From: Mangifera indica
Lineage: Eukaryota; Streptophyta; Magnoliopsida; Sapindales; Anacardiaceae
Assembly: GCF_011075055.1 (NCBI RefSeq)
Contig: NC_058137.1
Coordinates: forward strand, 20,383,463 to 20,447,462
Length of the DNA stretch: 64,000 bases
Reading direction: 5' to 3'
The translations under genes were made by a program, and so were the position numbers. This document shows positions 9,303 through 21,853 of this stretch, one piece after another. The notes below the pieces were generated by a model. The model was not told where the DNA came from, did not search any database, and saw only the letters and a program-made list of their open reading frames with translations. Each line of letters starts with the position of its first letter. Position 1 is the first letter of the stretch.

Positions 9303-12063
9303 ATGGAGCTGGCATTTCCCACCTTCTCAATCCTTCTAACCTTTCTTCTCTTTCTCTTCATGCTGCTGAAAAAGGGGAAGAAATCAAAAACCGTTGAAAA
9401 AACTTTGAATTTGCTTCCAGGGCCATTGAAATTACCTTTCATAGGAAACTTGCACCAGCTGGGAGGCTCTCTACCCCATCACAGATTAAGAGACTTGGCC
9501 AGGAAATATGGGCCATTTATGCACCTACAGCTCGGGGAAGTTTCCACTGTGGTAGTTTCATCTCCCAGGTATGCCAGAGAAGTTATGAAAATCCATGATA
9601 TAAACTTTGCATCAAGGCCACAGATGGTGGCCGCACATATCATCTCTTATGATTCTGCTGATATAGTCTTTGCACCGTATGGTGATTCCTGGAGACAATT
9701 ACGAAAAATATGTATATTGGAGCTTTTTAGCAGGAGAAGGGTCCAGTCTTTCCGATCAATTAGAGAGGAAGAGGTGTCTGCTCTTATTCATTGGCTTGTT
9801 TCAAATGCGGGATCGCCAATTAACCTTACGGAGAAAATTTTCATACTGATTTATGGAATCACTTCCAGGGCAGCCTTTGGCAGCAAATCGAAAGATCAAG
9901 AACTATTCATATCACTGGTGGAAGACACTTTAAAAGCGATGGCAGGATTTAATATTGCAGATCTATTTCCTTCCATTGGATTTCTCCAATGGATCACTGG
10001 ATTCAAGTCCCAGGTGGAGAAGCTGCATCAAGGAGCTGACAGAATAGTTGAAAAAATTATAAATGACCACAAGATGAGGAATGAAACATTGAATGACAAA
10101 AGTGGGGAGGCTGAAGATGATCTGGTTGACGTTCTTCTGAAAGTTCAACAGCATGGTGATCTTGAATTTCCGTTGACTATGGACAACATAAAAGCAGTGG
10201 TCACGGTAAGTACTGTTCAACGCCACCAAATTTCATTAGTTAATTGAGTTATTTCCATGTGAGCACAATTTGACCACGTTAATGCTGACATTGACGAAGA
10301 CAAAGTCTTGTACAAATTCATAATGATGTAGGCCATACCACCCCAACTACCTAACACTTAAACAGGGACCTTTTCCAGCACAACATAAGGGTTTCCAACC
10401 AGTTGAGTCCGCTAGTCAGGCTCGATTTAGTTTGAGTTTGTTATTATTTGATTTGAGTATAACGTTGACAAACTTGTAAGGTTTAGAATTTTGTATTTAC
10501 TCTTTTAGATTTTTACTTTTAATTTTGAACATATGATAATTGATAAATATATAAATTACAAGATATAATTGTAATTTTTTTAGTTGAATTCAAATCAACT
10601 GTTTTTATCTCAAACTCGATTTTGAACCTGTAACTTTTCAGCTTGTTGAGAACTCAAGTTTTGCATAAATACAATCGGTAGCTCAAACCAAACACTACTT
10701 GGTTCGATTGCAGCCCTACATGACAACAGCCACTTGATTAATATAAATGCATGGCTTAATTAAGACAGTGGAGTGAACGAGAAAATTGTACTTGCGGGAC
10801 AAAGTTGGAGTTGGGAAGATTGGTAGATTTTAAGAGTAGAACTGATACAATTTTACGTAAATTTCCGTTGTACCTCGATTGACCATGACTACTCCCCCAG
10901 AATATAACAGTGCTTTGCCACTCTAAGCTTGTTTATACTGGAGGATGCCTGGTACCTCTTGAAGACTTTAGAATTATTGTATAGTAGTGACCTGAATATT
11001 GTAAGAGGTTTAAAAAGTGAATTTTTAAGGAGATGTAGCAGGTACAACTTGTTGTAGAAATGCTACCAACGAGTATGTGTGTCAAACATCTGTCAGCTAG
11101 AATTTGTATACAAAAGTTGTATTAAAATCTGTGTGACGAGTGTGTCCATAAAATAAAGTGAGTAAAACATTTAGAGTCCAAACAAAAAGAATAAAAAAAT
11201 TTCTTCTTCATTTATTGTGAAATTTTTTCCCCATAATTTTTCTCTTATTGAGTTTTTCAAATAAATAATTATATTCCTGTATTGAATATTTATGTATTTT
11301 GCTTTTTTCTTTGAGATTCGTAACAAAAAATATAGGTGAAAAAACTTGTGACTAAGTTTTAATCATGATGTAGAATCCTTTGTTGACATAGATAAATTTG
11401 TCCTTTGACCTGAGATCTGTTCATAAATCCTCTTTTCAGGACATTTTTGGTGGTGGTGGTGAGACGGCTGCTACAACTATAGATTGGGCAATGTGTGAGA
11501 TGATGAAAAATGCAAGAGTGCTACAGAAGGCACAAGCTGAGGTGAGGGAAGTCTTCAATAAAAAAGGTAAGATCAATGAAACAAGTATCGATGAAATGAA
11601 GTTCTTGAAGCTAGTAGTAAAAGAGACTCTGAGACTACATCCTCCAGCCCCATTGTTAATTCCTAGAGAATGTAGAGAGCAATGTGTGATTAATGGAGTT
11701 GACATACCTATCAAGACCAGAGTCATTGTTAACGTATGGGCAATCGGAAGAGATCCAGAATATTGGAATGAACCAGAAATTTTCAATCCAGAGAGGTTCC
11801 TTAATCATTCAATAGACTACAAGGGGACCAGTTTCGAGTACATCCCATTCGGTGCCGGTAGGAGAATATGCCCTGGAATGTCATTTGGTCTAGCCAATGT
11901 TGAGCTTTCTTTGGCGATGTTTCTGTACCATTTTGATTGGAAACTTCCTAGTGGGATGAAGAATGAAGATTTAGACATGACAGAGGCCTTTGGTCTAACA
12001 GTTCGAAGAAAAGAAAACCTGCACATTATTCCCATTACTTATCATCCTCCACCTTCTTCTTAA
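9303..12063 (+). CDS. Cytochrome P450, CYP71 clan (array gene 1)
   Basis: This is an endoplasmic-reticulum haem monooxygenase of 508 residues. Exon 1 is 9303-10205 (301 codons), the 1234-bp intron opens with GTAAGT and closes with TTTTCAG, and exon 2 is 11440-12063; both are phase 0, the usual CYP71 layout. Residues 1-22 form the membrane anchor, followed by the proline hinge LLPGPLKLP. The C-helix WRQLRK is present. The I-helix oxygen motif reads GGGGET (305-310), with glycine where sister copies have alanine. The K-helix ExxR is E363/R366, PERF is 418-421, and the haem loop [10 protein letters not shown] carries Cys445. Similarity is to CYP71D/CYP71BE-type terpenoid oxygenases, but the substrate cannot be read from sequence. 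The start is fixed by strict conservation among copies. Confidence 0.95.
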
Positions 12064-12929
12064 GAAGAAAAAAAGATCACAACATTGGCTAGGCTTTCTA
12101 AACTGTATTTAATATGCATATTTACTAGCTAGGCTTTCTAAACTAATTTTGTTATTTTTAGAGTGTGTTGTGAGGAAGAAGTGTGAACAATATCATTTGC
12201 TTAATTTAAGTCTAAACAATCAAACCAATATCACTTGCAATATCTACACTTGTTTTTTCTTTTACTTTCTAGAGTTTTTTTTTTTTTGTATTTTTCATTT
12301 CTCAAGTAACTCGTTATCTTTATGGGAATAGAGCAAATTGTATGTTATCATCTAGATTTGATAAATGTCTTGTTTTTCCTCATCTACTATTGCATCGCTC
12401 TCAAACTTTGACAATGTCTTAGACATATTTGATGTTAGATTTTGAACGGTGGAGATGTGCACTTTGATGTCGAGAATGTTTGATGTAGTCTTATGATAAA
12501 TCAGTATTTTGGTGTGAGATTTTTTTATTTTTACAATTGTGTTATTGTTGCATTTTATATTGCTATTGGAGGGTTTTGTAGGTTGACATACTATACACTT
12601 TCATTATTGATATAATAAATTTGTTTTTAGTAAGGTATCATGATTTTACCCTTTACATCAAAAAAAGATTTCACGTTACATTATGGTATCTATTATACTT
12701 CCTTCATTGATTATTTGGTATTTATTGAGTATTTATTATCACAATGTTCCATCAAAAGAGGGAGAGTTTGATTCAGGTCTTATTTGCATATTCATTTTCT
12801 CCCCAACTTTGCTTTTGTTTTGTTCACCTTTAAGCCAATTACTTATTCGTGATGTAAACTGGTGTGGGACATTGTTTCAAAAAATTTTCTCTCTATTATC
12901 TGGTCATCCTTTTTTACAAGAAAAATATA
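12064..12929 (+). repeat. P450-array upstream unit B (before pseudogene 2)
   Basis: After the 3' end of gene 1, bases from about 12130 match the upstream units at about 2450, 15845 and 20895, including the block TGTTGTGAGGAAGAAGTGTG. The unit runs to the Mutator-like insertion at 12930 and resumes at 14530. Open frames here are not conserved between units and are not called genes. Confidence 0.75.
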
Positions 12930-13584
12930 GGGAAATTGAAATTTTTATCATTTTTTTAAACCGTGTATGTATGTATATATATATATATTATTCATTTCAA
13001 AATTTAAATTAAAATATCATAACGGTATTTTATTTTTCCAAAATACCTCATTTGATGTAATTTATGTAGAAAAAAATAATATTATCTCTCTCTTTTTCCT
13101 TAGCGTTCTAGTAAGGAATGAATCTCTAAAGTATGAAAAAAAAATTCAACTGAAAAGACACGTGATTGAACAATAAAACTTATGAGAAAATCATTATAAA
13201 GGATTCAATTTGAACACAAGAGAGAGAGAGACGAAAATTGCTAAATTTATTTAGAGAATTAACATTTGTTGTAAAAATTTCACAGCAAAATCATTCACGT
13301 TCAGGTCAGTTTTGATTCAAGCCCATATATTATGTGTTTTCTTTATGAACAATTGAAAATCAAATAATATATGATAGATTCATATTTATGACTTCATATG
13401 AAATTTAATTTTATTGTGATTTCATATTGTTAATTATTTAATATTGTTTTTTATTGTTTAAAGTTTTTATAATATTGTATTAATAAATATAAAACATAAA
13501 AATTCAAGTATAAAAACATTTCAGATGAGAAACAAATTGGTGATGCTAACCCCTTAACGTAAACACCAACCCTTGGCCGTTGCT

Positions 13585-13618
<34 letters not shown>

Positions 13619-14529
13619 ACCAAATTTTTTTTTTTTGTTTTCTTCCATGCAGTGGGGCCTGGGGTGTAAGTAAGGAAGAATCCAAAGCATCATCATCATA
13701 TTTCTCTTACTTGTGGACTTTTAGTCATGTGATTTGATTTGGTTATTTGTTGGTTTCTTGACAGGTTTTCTTGAGTTTGGAAGAGAGTGTCAACATTAAA
13801 TTCTAACATCTAATAGCGGCAAGGCTTGTCTGAAAAGTATGAATGAGCGGAGAACTAAAAATAGAAAAAATATTCAGTGGGGTTGGCATTAATGCGAAAG
13901 GGTTGGCACTTATTTAGAAAATTTTTAAAGTTGAATTTTTGTATTTTATAACAATTAATACAATATTAGACAACATTATAACGATTTTAAACAATAAAAA
14001 CAACAGTAAATAATAACAGTAAATAACCTAACAACATGAAATCATAATAAAATTAAATTTTACATGAAATCATGAGTATAAATCTATCATAGATTATTTA
14101 ATTTTCAATTATTCATAAAAAAAAAACATATAACATACAAGCTTAAATCAAAACTGACCTGAATGTGGATGATTTTGCTGTGAAATCTTTACAACAAATA
14201 TTAATTCTTTAAATAAATTTAGCAATTTTTGTCTCTCTCTCCCTTGTGTCCAAATTGAATCTTTTATAATGATTTTCTTATGAGTTTTATTATTCAATCA
14301 CATGTCTTCTCTGTTAAAAATTTTTTTTCCATACTACAGAGATTCCTTTCTCATTGGAAGGTTGAAAAAAAAGAGAGAAATAGTATTTTTTTCTTTCTAC
14401 ATGTATAAGTTAAATCACCGAAGGTATTTTAGGGAAATATATTACTGTTATAGTATATTTATTTAAACTTTAAGATAAGTGGCATATATATAAACACGAA
14501 TTAAAATAAGAGTAAAAATTTCAGCTTCC
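12930..14529. mobile_element. Non-autonomous Mutator-like element with ~640-bp inverted arms
   Basis: The 1600-bp element is bounded by the perfect 9-bp duplication AAAAATATA (12921-12929 and 14530-14538). Its ends read GGGAAATTGAAATTTTTA on the left and GGAAGCTGAAATTTTTA on the right. The arms, about 12930-13575 and 13875-14529, are long imperfect inverted repeats; both carry, for example, ACAGCAAAATCAT and GAGAGAGAGAC. The roughly 300-bp centre has a C33 tract and an exon-like stretch with GTAAGTAAGG and TTGACAGG, possibly captured from a host gene. No transposase is present. The sister units at about 9138, 16584 and 21684 have the uninterrupted site, which proves the insertion. Confidence 0.93.
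13586..13618 (+). repeat. Poly(C) tract, C33
   Basis: Thirty-three consecutive cytosines lie in the centre of the Mutator-like element, followed by CACCAAA and a T-rich run. The opposite strand is G33, which could form a quadruplex. The exact length is likely to vary and may be affected by assembly error. Confidence 0.9.
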
Positions 14530-14538
14530 AAAAATATA

Positions 14539-14694
14539 TATCCTCAAAATTGAACAATTGCTATTGTCATGTCAGTGTCACCGACAAGTGTTTAGGCATT
14601 TCACACGTCCTTCTCGTGGCCGATAGAGCCTGGGATTCTTAAGGAACCAGGAAGCATTCTCTACTGTCTTTCACAATATCATTAATCTTCTCAC
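14539..14694 (+). promoter_or_regulatory. Leader/promoter remnant of P450 pseudogene 2
   Basis: These 156 bp match the proximal upstream sequence of the intact genes, including the 23-bp palindrome (14629-14651). The Mutator-like insertion separates them from the distal part of the unit. Confidence 0.55.
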
Positions 14695-15272
14695 ATGGAG
14701 CTGGCATTTCCCACCTTCTCAATCCTTCTAACCTTTCTTCTCTTTCTCTTCATGCTGCTGAAAAAGGGGAAGAAATCAAAAACCGTTGAAAAAACTTTGA
14801 ATTTGCTTCCAGGGCCACTGAAATTACCTTTCATAGGAAACTTGCACCAGCTGGGAGGCTCTCTACCCCATCACAGATTAAGAGACTTGGCCAGGAAATA
14901 TGGTCCATTAATGCACCTACAGCTCGGGGAAGTTTTCACTGTGGTAGTTTCATCTCCCAGGTATGCCAGAGAAGTTATGAAAACCCATGATATAAACTTT
15001 GCATCAAGGCCTCAGATGGTGGCCATACATATCATGTTTTATGATTCTTCTGAGATAGTCTTTGCACCGTATGGTGATTCGTGGAGACAATTACGAAAAA
15101 TTTGTACATTGGAGCCTTTTAGCACGAGAAGGGTCCAGTTTTTCCGATCAATTAGAGAGGAAGAGGTGTCTGCTCTCATTCATCGGCTTGCTTCAAATGC
15201 GGGATCACCAATTAATCTTACGGAGAAATTTTCACACTGATTTATGGAATCACTTCTAGGGCAGCCTTTGGC
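14695..15272 (+). pseudogene. Truncated CYP71-type P450 (array copy 2)
   Basis: The first 177 codons are intact and nearly identical to gene 1, with the same anchor, hinge and WRQLRK helix. One A is missing from the AAAA run of the GAGAAAATTTTC context near 15228. This shifts the frame and gives a stop at 15238-15240. Homology continues out of frame to about 15272 (GCAGCCTTTGG) and then ends abruptly. The rest of exon 1, the intron and exon 2 with the haem loop are absent. It cannot make an enzyme. The low divergence indicates recent loss. Confidence 0.95.
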
Positions 15273-16755
15273 CCTGGGTGTGGCCAGCAAAGGTTAATCA
15301 TGTTAAGAATCAAGTGTTATATTTTTATATTTTTAGACAAATTTAAGATTTTTATGTTTCTCTCACAAATTCAATTTTATTTTTTTATAAAGTTATTTCA
15401 AATTTTTTCAATCCAAACCAAACTATTTTATAACTCAAACCAAATTAGACTACAAACTTCGAACAATTCAATTCAATTTTATGATTTGAATCGAATTATA
15501 TACACTTTTAATCTTACCAATAAGGACTAACTTTTAAGTTTTTTAGTGAGAAATTTAAAAATACATTATTAAAAGTATGCATCTATTTAGTTTTAATGAG
15601 AGAATAAATAATTAGATATTAAAATAATAAAACTAATGTTTATAACGACAAAATATTTATCTCTTGTTATTCTTTTTCTTGTTAAAGACCTTTTTTTCTT
15701 TTTTTTTTTGTAGTGATTTCTATCTAACACTTGAAATTAATGTTTAGTGATTTAATTGAGTTAGACTTGCCCCAATTGATGTAGGCTAAGTTGAATCTTA
15801 GATGAATAACATAAAAATTGTAGTGTTTCTTTTACTTTACACATTGATTTTTATATCTTTAGAGTATGTTGTGAGGAAGAAGTGTGAACAATATCAACTA
15901 CTTAAACTTGTTTTTTCGTTTACTTTTTAAACTTGTTTTTTATATTTTTTTCTTTATTAAGTAACTCATTATCTTTACGAAAATAGAGAATGTCGTATGT
16001 TATCATCCAATTTTGATAGATTTTAGGAAATGTCTTGTTCTCCCTCATCTACCATTGTATCATTCTCAAACTTTAACAGCATCTTAGACACATTTGGTGC
16101 TAGATTTTTAATGGTGAAGATGTGTCTTGATGTCGAGAATGTTTGATATAATCTTATGATAAATTGGTATTCTAGTGCGAGATTTTCTGATTTATGCAAT
16201 TGTGTTATTGTTGTGTTTCAGGTTGCTTTTGGAGGGTTGTGTATCCATTTGTAGGCTGACATACTGTCCACTCTCATTGTTGATATAGTAGGTTTGTTTT
16301 GGATGATGTTTTGTGATTTTACTCTTTATATTAAATAGGATTCCACATTATATTGCAGTGTCTCTCTATTATACTTGTTTCATTGATTGTTTGGTATACG
16401 TTGAATGTATGTTGCCACATAGTTCCACAAAGGGAAAGTTTGGTTCGGGCCATGTTAGCTTATTCGGTCAACATTGCTTATGTTTTATTCACCTTTAAGC
16501 CAATTATTTATTCGTGCTGTAAATTGGTGGGACATTGTTTCAGAAAATTTTATCTTTGTTATCTGGACATCCTTTTTTACAAGAAAAATATTTATCTTCA
16601 AAATTGAACAATTGCTATTGTCATGCCAGTGTCACCTGCAAGTGTTTTAGAATGCATTTCACATTTATCCTTCCTTGTGTCCAGTAGAGCCTGGGATTCT
16701 TAAAGAACCAGGAAGCATTCTCTACTGTCTTTCACAAACTCATTAATCTTCTCAC
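15273..16755 (+). repeat. Unknown AT-rich segment and P450-array upstream unit C
   Basis: Bases about 15273-15710 are AT-rich and lack recognisable features. Bases about 15715-15840 match 1645-1775. From about 15845 the sequence matches the upstream units A, B and D up to the start codon of gene 3. The 23-bp palindrome is at 16690-16712. Unit C contains neither the copia nor the Mutator-like insertion, so it records the ancestral state of both sites. Confidence 0.75.
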
Positions 16756-19700
16756 ATGGAGCTGGCATTTCCCACCTTCTCAATCCTTCTAACCTTTCTT
16801 CTCTTTTTCTTCATGCTGCTGAAAAAGAGGAAGAAATCTAAAACCGTTGAAAAAACTTTGAATTTGCTTCCAGGTCCATTGAAATTACCCTTCATAGGAA
16901 ACTTGCACCAGCTGGGAGGCTCTCTACCCCATCACAGATTAAGAGACTTGGCCAGGAAATATGGGCCATTTATGCACCTACAGCTCGGGGAAGTTTCCAC
17001 TGTGGTAGTTTCATCTCCCAGGTATGCCAGAGAAGTTATGAAAACCCATGATATAAACTTTGCATCAAGGCCTCAGATGGTGGCCACACATATCCTGTCT
17101 TATGATTCTGCTGATATAATCCTTGCACCCTATGGTGATTCCTGGAGACAATTACGAAAAATCTGCATGTTGGAGCTTTTTAGCACGATAAGGGTCAAGT
17201 CTTTCCGATCAATTAGAGAGGAAGAGGTGTCTGCTCTCATTCATTTTCTTGCTTCAAATACGGGATCACCAATCAATCTTACAGAGAAAATTTTCACACT
17301 GATTCATGGAATCACTTCCAGGGCAGCCTTTGGCGGCAAATCTAAAGATCAAGAACTATTCATATCACTTATGAAAGACATTGTAGAAGTGACGGCAGGT
17401 TTTAATATTGCAGATCTGTTTCCTTCCATTGGATTTCTCCAATGGATCACTGGATTCAAGTCCCGTGTAGAGAAGCTGCATCAAGAAGCTGACAGAATAG
17501 TTGAAAAAATTATAAATGACCACAAGATGAGGAATGAAACATTGAATGACAAAAGTGGAGAGGCTGAAGATGATCTGGTTGACGTTCTTCTGAAAGTTCA
17601 ACAGCGTGGGGATCTTGAATTTCCGTTAACAATGGACTGCATAAAAGCGGTGGTCTCGGTAAGTACCGTTCAACGACGCTCAATTTCATTAGTCAATTGA
17701 ATTATTTCCATGTGAGCACAATTTGATTACCGAGTTAATGCTGACTTGACTAAGACAGACTGGTAGAAATTCATAATGATGTGGGCCATAGCACACAACC
17801 ACCTAACACTTGAACGAGGACACTTTCGAGCACACAATAAGGGATTCCAACTAGTTGATAGAGTTGAATTTGAATTGAGTTAAATTTGAGTTCGATTCAA
17901 CTTATATATAATAAAGCTTGAATTCAAATTTGAGTCCATTGAGCTCGTTAGGCTTGAGTTCAAACTCAGTTCAGCTTGTTTTGAGTTTAAGCTTTTAATT
18001 AATTCGTTATTAAAATAACATCGTTTTAATACATATTGATTAAAATAATATCGTTTTGTATCAAAATTTTTAATTCAAAAACTTTGACGAGCAAGCTCAA
18101 GCTCACTCGAGCTCGCTCAGGACTAACTCGTTTTGAAATTATTCGATCTAAACTTAAGCTCGAATTAAAATGGATTCAGTTCGAATTCAACCCTAACTGA
18201 GACCCTTTATTAGTCAATTATTATACATTGTAAGTTTGAGTTTGTTATTTTATTGATTAGTTATAATATCAACAAACTTATCGGACTTAAAATTTTATAT
18301 TTATTTGCCTAAATTTTATTTTTAATTTTAATACATAATAATTAAAAAAATATATAAGCTATAAATTTTTATTATAATTTTTGGAGTTGAGTTTAAATAA
18401 ATTATTTTTATCTCGAGTTTAAATTTGAGTTTATAACTTTCAAACTTGTTAATTTCAAACTCAAATTTTGTGTAAATACGATAGACCGCTCAAACTAAAC
18501 ACATATTATTCAATTCGATTGCAGCCCCACATGACAACACCCACTTCGATTTAAATGCATGGCTTAATTAAGACGGTGGCGTGAACCAAAAAATTGTACT
18601 TGCGAGGCAAAGTTGGAGTTGGGAAAATTGGTAGATTTTAAGAGTAGAACTGATACAATGTTAAGTAAATTTCCCTTCTCCCTGGATTGACCATGAATAC
18701 TCCCCCAGGATATAACAACGCTCTGCCACTCTATGCTTGTTTATACCAGAGGATGCCTGGTTCCTTTTGAAGACTTTAGAGTTGTTGTATAGAAGTGACA
18801 TTAATATTGTAAAGGGTTCAAAAGGTGAATTTTCAAGGAGATATGGCAGGTATCACTTGTTGTATAAATGCGAACAATGAATATACGTGTCAAATAACTA
18901 TCAGCTAGAGTTTATATATAAAAATTGTATTAAAATTTATGTGACAAAAGTGTGTCCATAAAATATAGTGATTTAAGATTAAAAACTCAGACAAAAGGAA
19001 TAAAAAAAATTTTTCTTCATTCATTATGAAATTTTTTCTCCATAATTGTTCTCTCTTTGAGTTTTTCAAATAAATACTTATATTCTTGTATTGAGTATTT
19101 ATGTATTTTGTTTTTTTCTTTGAGATTCGTAACAAAAAACATAGGTGAAAAAACTTGTGACTGAGTTTTAATCATGATGTAGAATCCTTTGTTGATATAG
19201 ATAAATTTGTCCTTTGAGCTGAGATCTGTTCATAAATCCTCTTTTCAGGACATTTTTGGTGCTGGTGGTGAGACAGCTGCTGCAACTATAGATTGGGCAA
19301 TGTGTGAGATGATGAAAAATACAAGAGTGCTACAGAAGGCACAAACTGAGGTGAGGGAAGTCTTCAATAAAAAAGGCAAGATCAATGAAACAAGTATCGA
19401 TGAAATGAAGTTCTTGAAGCTAGTAGTAAAAGAGACTCTGAGACTACATCCTCCAGCCCCATTGTTAATTCCTAGAGAATGTAGAGAGCAATGTGTGATT
19501 AATGGAGTTGACATACCCATCAAGACCAGAGTCATTGTTAACGTATGGGCGATCGGAAGAGATCCAGGATATTGGAATGAACCAGAAATTTTCAATCCGG
19601 AAAGGTTCCTTAATCATTCAATAGACTACAGGGGGACCAATTTCGAGTACATCCCATTTGGGGCCGGTAGGAGAAAATGCCCTGGAATTTCATTTGGTCT

Positions 19701-19872
19701 AGCCAATGTTGAGCTTCCTTTGGCAATGTTTCTGTACCATTTTGATTGGAAACTTCCTAGTGGGATGAAGAATGAAGATTTAGACATGACAGAGGCCTTT
19801 GGTATAACAGTTGGAAGAAAAGAAAACCTGCACATTATTCCCATTCCTTATCATCCTCCATCTCCTTCTTAA
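16756..19872 (+). CDS. Cytochrome P450, CYP71 clan (array gene 3)
   Basis: This is an intact 508-residue paralogue of gene 1. Exon 1 is 16756-17658 and exon 2 is 19249-19872, with a 1590-bp phase-0 intron between GTAAGT and TTTTCAG. It keeps the N-terminal anchor, the hinge [15 protein letters not shown], the canonical I-helix GAGGET (305-310), ExxR (E363/R366), PERF (418-421) and the haem loop [10 protein letters not shown] with Cys445. Differences from gene 1 include I-helix alanine against glycine and ILSYDSADI against IISYDSADI in a substrate-recognition region. The longer intron is explained by a 337-bp insertion at 17859-18195. The role is probably oxygenation of a small hydrophobic, perhaps terpenoid, substrate; this is inferred from family only. 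Confidence 0.96.
17859..18195. mobile_element. hAT-like MITE in the intron of P450 gene 3
   Basis: These 337 bp are absent from the otherwise alignable intron of gene 1. The ends are TAGAGTTGAATT and, inverted, TAGGGTTGAATT (11 of 12 match). The interior is rich in GAGCTCG and TTCGAATT words, as in many short plant hAT derivatives. I could not find a convincing 8-bp target duplication. Confidence 0.5.
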
Positions 19873-20889
19873 GATGAAAAGAAAAAAAAACAGAGTGTTA
19901 GAAAGATTGGATCGATGAATCTCAGTTTAAAGTTGGGACCTTGAATGACATGAGTAAAACTTACTATCACATTCTGCTGATATAGCAGAGTACTCATGTA
20001 TTTATGCATCCCTCTTGATTCAAACCTAGGTTTTCATGTAATTTATAGGGCACAATTTAAATCCAACTGCTAAATGCCTAAAATCCTACGTTTGTGGAAT
20101 AAAAGATAGCTTGTAACTATAAGTCCTATCAGCTGATGAATAAAAGACTATCAGAAGATGTCTTTGTTATGCAACCCAAAGAAGACTATCAGTAAAAATG
20201 CACACATTAATACTTGATGCGAACCTGTGACTGAAGTCCAGCCAACCTCCAATTCTGATGGTTCCAGCTGTGAAACAGCTCTTGCAGAATGGTCCCAGAT
20301 CAAGCCTTCTCTCCACTTCCTAAGCACCTCAATCAATTCACAATGTTTCCCACTCCAATATGCAGCGAAGAAACAGAGTTTAGAAGAACTATTGAATGAT
20401 TTGTAAACAATAATTGAAGGAAAACTATGATAATCTCTACTGAATTATTATTAGAAATGAATTATCTCATCCATATATCCTCAATCACCCCTTCGGAAAG
20501 GGATTTAAACAAAACAAAAAGGGAACAATACCAAACTATTTAGGAAACACATTAATAGCAATATTTTTTTGTAAATCAACTAGCAATATATTCTATATAG
20601 ATGGGAATATTTTGTGTCCAATATCTCCTCTATTTCCCTTATGTGCTGCCTTCTGCATTAACAGCCTCATGAGCTGCTTCTGATTTTGTTTCTGACTTTC
20701 CCGAATTGCTGCCCAGCTCTTCGTCTCCATTTCCTTTAATAATGTCTCCCATGCTCTTGGATTTGGGCCTGCACACATACACTTTTATAATTTGTGTTTA
20801 ATATGGGAATGACATAAAATATACATTTAATATGTTTTGGGTTCAAAAATTCTTTTGAATGTGTTTAATATGCGTATTTACTAACTAGA
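19873..20889 (-). other. 3' flank of P450 gene 3 with unidentified coding-like fragments
   Basis: About 890 bp here have no counterpart after gene 1. On the minus strand, bases about 20400-20215 can encode a stretch with KHCELIEVLRKWREGLIWDH. Bases about 20769-20649 follow an acceptor-like TGTGTGCAG and read either as WETLLKEMETKSWAAIRE or, in the next frame, as an acidic tail ending NAEGST plus stop. They look like degraded exons of another gene, but I could not identify it. From about 20770 the sequence resembles 2325-2440 and leads into unit D. Confidence 0.35.
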
Positions 20890-21853
20890 CTTTCTACATG
20901 ATTTTGTTATTTTTAAAGTATGTTGAGAGGAAGAAGTGTGAACAACATCATCTGCTTAATTTAAGCCTAAACAACCAAAACCAATATCACTCACAATATC
21001 TACACTTGTTTTTTCTTTTACTTTCTAGTCTTGTTTTTGTATTTTTCATTTCTCAAATAACTTGTTATTTTTACAGGAACCGAGCATATCGTACGTTATC
21101 ATCCAATTTTGATAAATTTTAGAAAAACATCTTGTTCTTTCTTGTCTACCGTTGTATCGCTTTCAAACTTTGACAGCGTCTTGGACACATTTGGTGCTAA
21201 AATTTTGAACAGTGGAGATGTGCGCTTGATGTCAAGAATGTTTGATATAGTCTTATGATAAATTGGTATTTTGGTGCAAGATTTTTTGATTTTTGCAATT
21301 GTGTTATTGTTGTGTTTTATATTGCTTTTGGAGGGTTGTGTATCCATTTATACGTTGACATACTGAGCATTCTCATTGTTGATATCGTAGATTTGTTTTA
21401 GGTGATACCTCCTGATTTTACTTTTTACATCGAAGAGGATTTCACCTTGTATTACGGTATCTATCATACTTGCTTCATCGGTTGTTTGGTATTTATTAAG
21501 TATTTGTTGTCACATAATTCCTTCTAGAGGGAGAGAGTTTGGTTCAGGTCTTATTTAGCATATTCATTTTTTAACCTTTAAGCCAATTATTCACCTCTAA
21601 GCCAATTATTTATTCGTGATGTAAATTGGTGGGACATTGTTTCAGAAAATTTTATCTCTATTATCTGGGCAACCATTTTTAACAAGAAAAATATATATCC
21701 TCAAAATTGAACAATTGCTATCGTCATGTCAGTGTAACCAGCAAGTGTTTAGACATTTCACATGTATCCTTCCCGTGGCCAATAGAGCCTGTGATTCTTA
21801 AAGAGCCAGGAAGCATTCTCTACTGTCTTTCACAAACTCATTAATCTTCTCAC
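20890..21853 (+). repeat. P450-array upstream unit D
   Basis: This copy of the repeated upstream region precedes pseudogene 4. It matches units A, B and C along most of its length. It contains a short local duplication of CTTTAAGCCAATTATT (GCCAATTATT near 21582 and again near 21601) and the 23-bp palindrome with two changes at 21788-21810. No insertion interrupts it. Confidence 0.7.

Noticed and set aside
11436..11786. Long minus-strand frame (116 codons) opposite P450 exon 2, repeated at 19245-19595
   Set aside because: It lies wholly antisense to a conserved coding exon; its recurrence follows from duplication of the exon.
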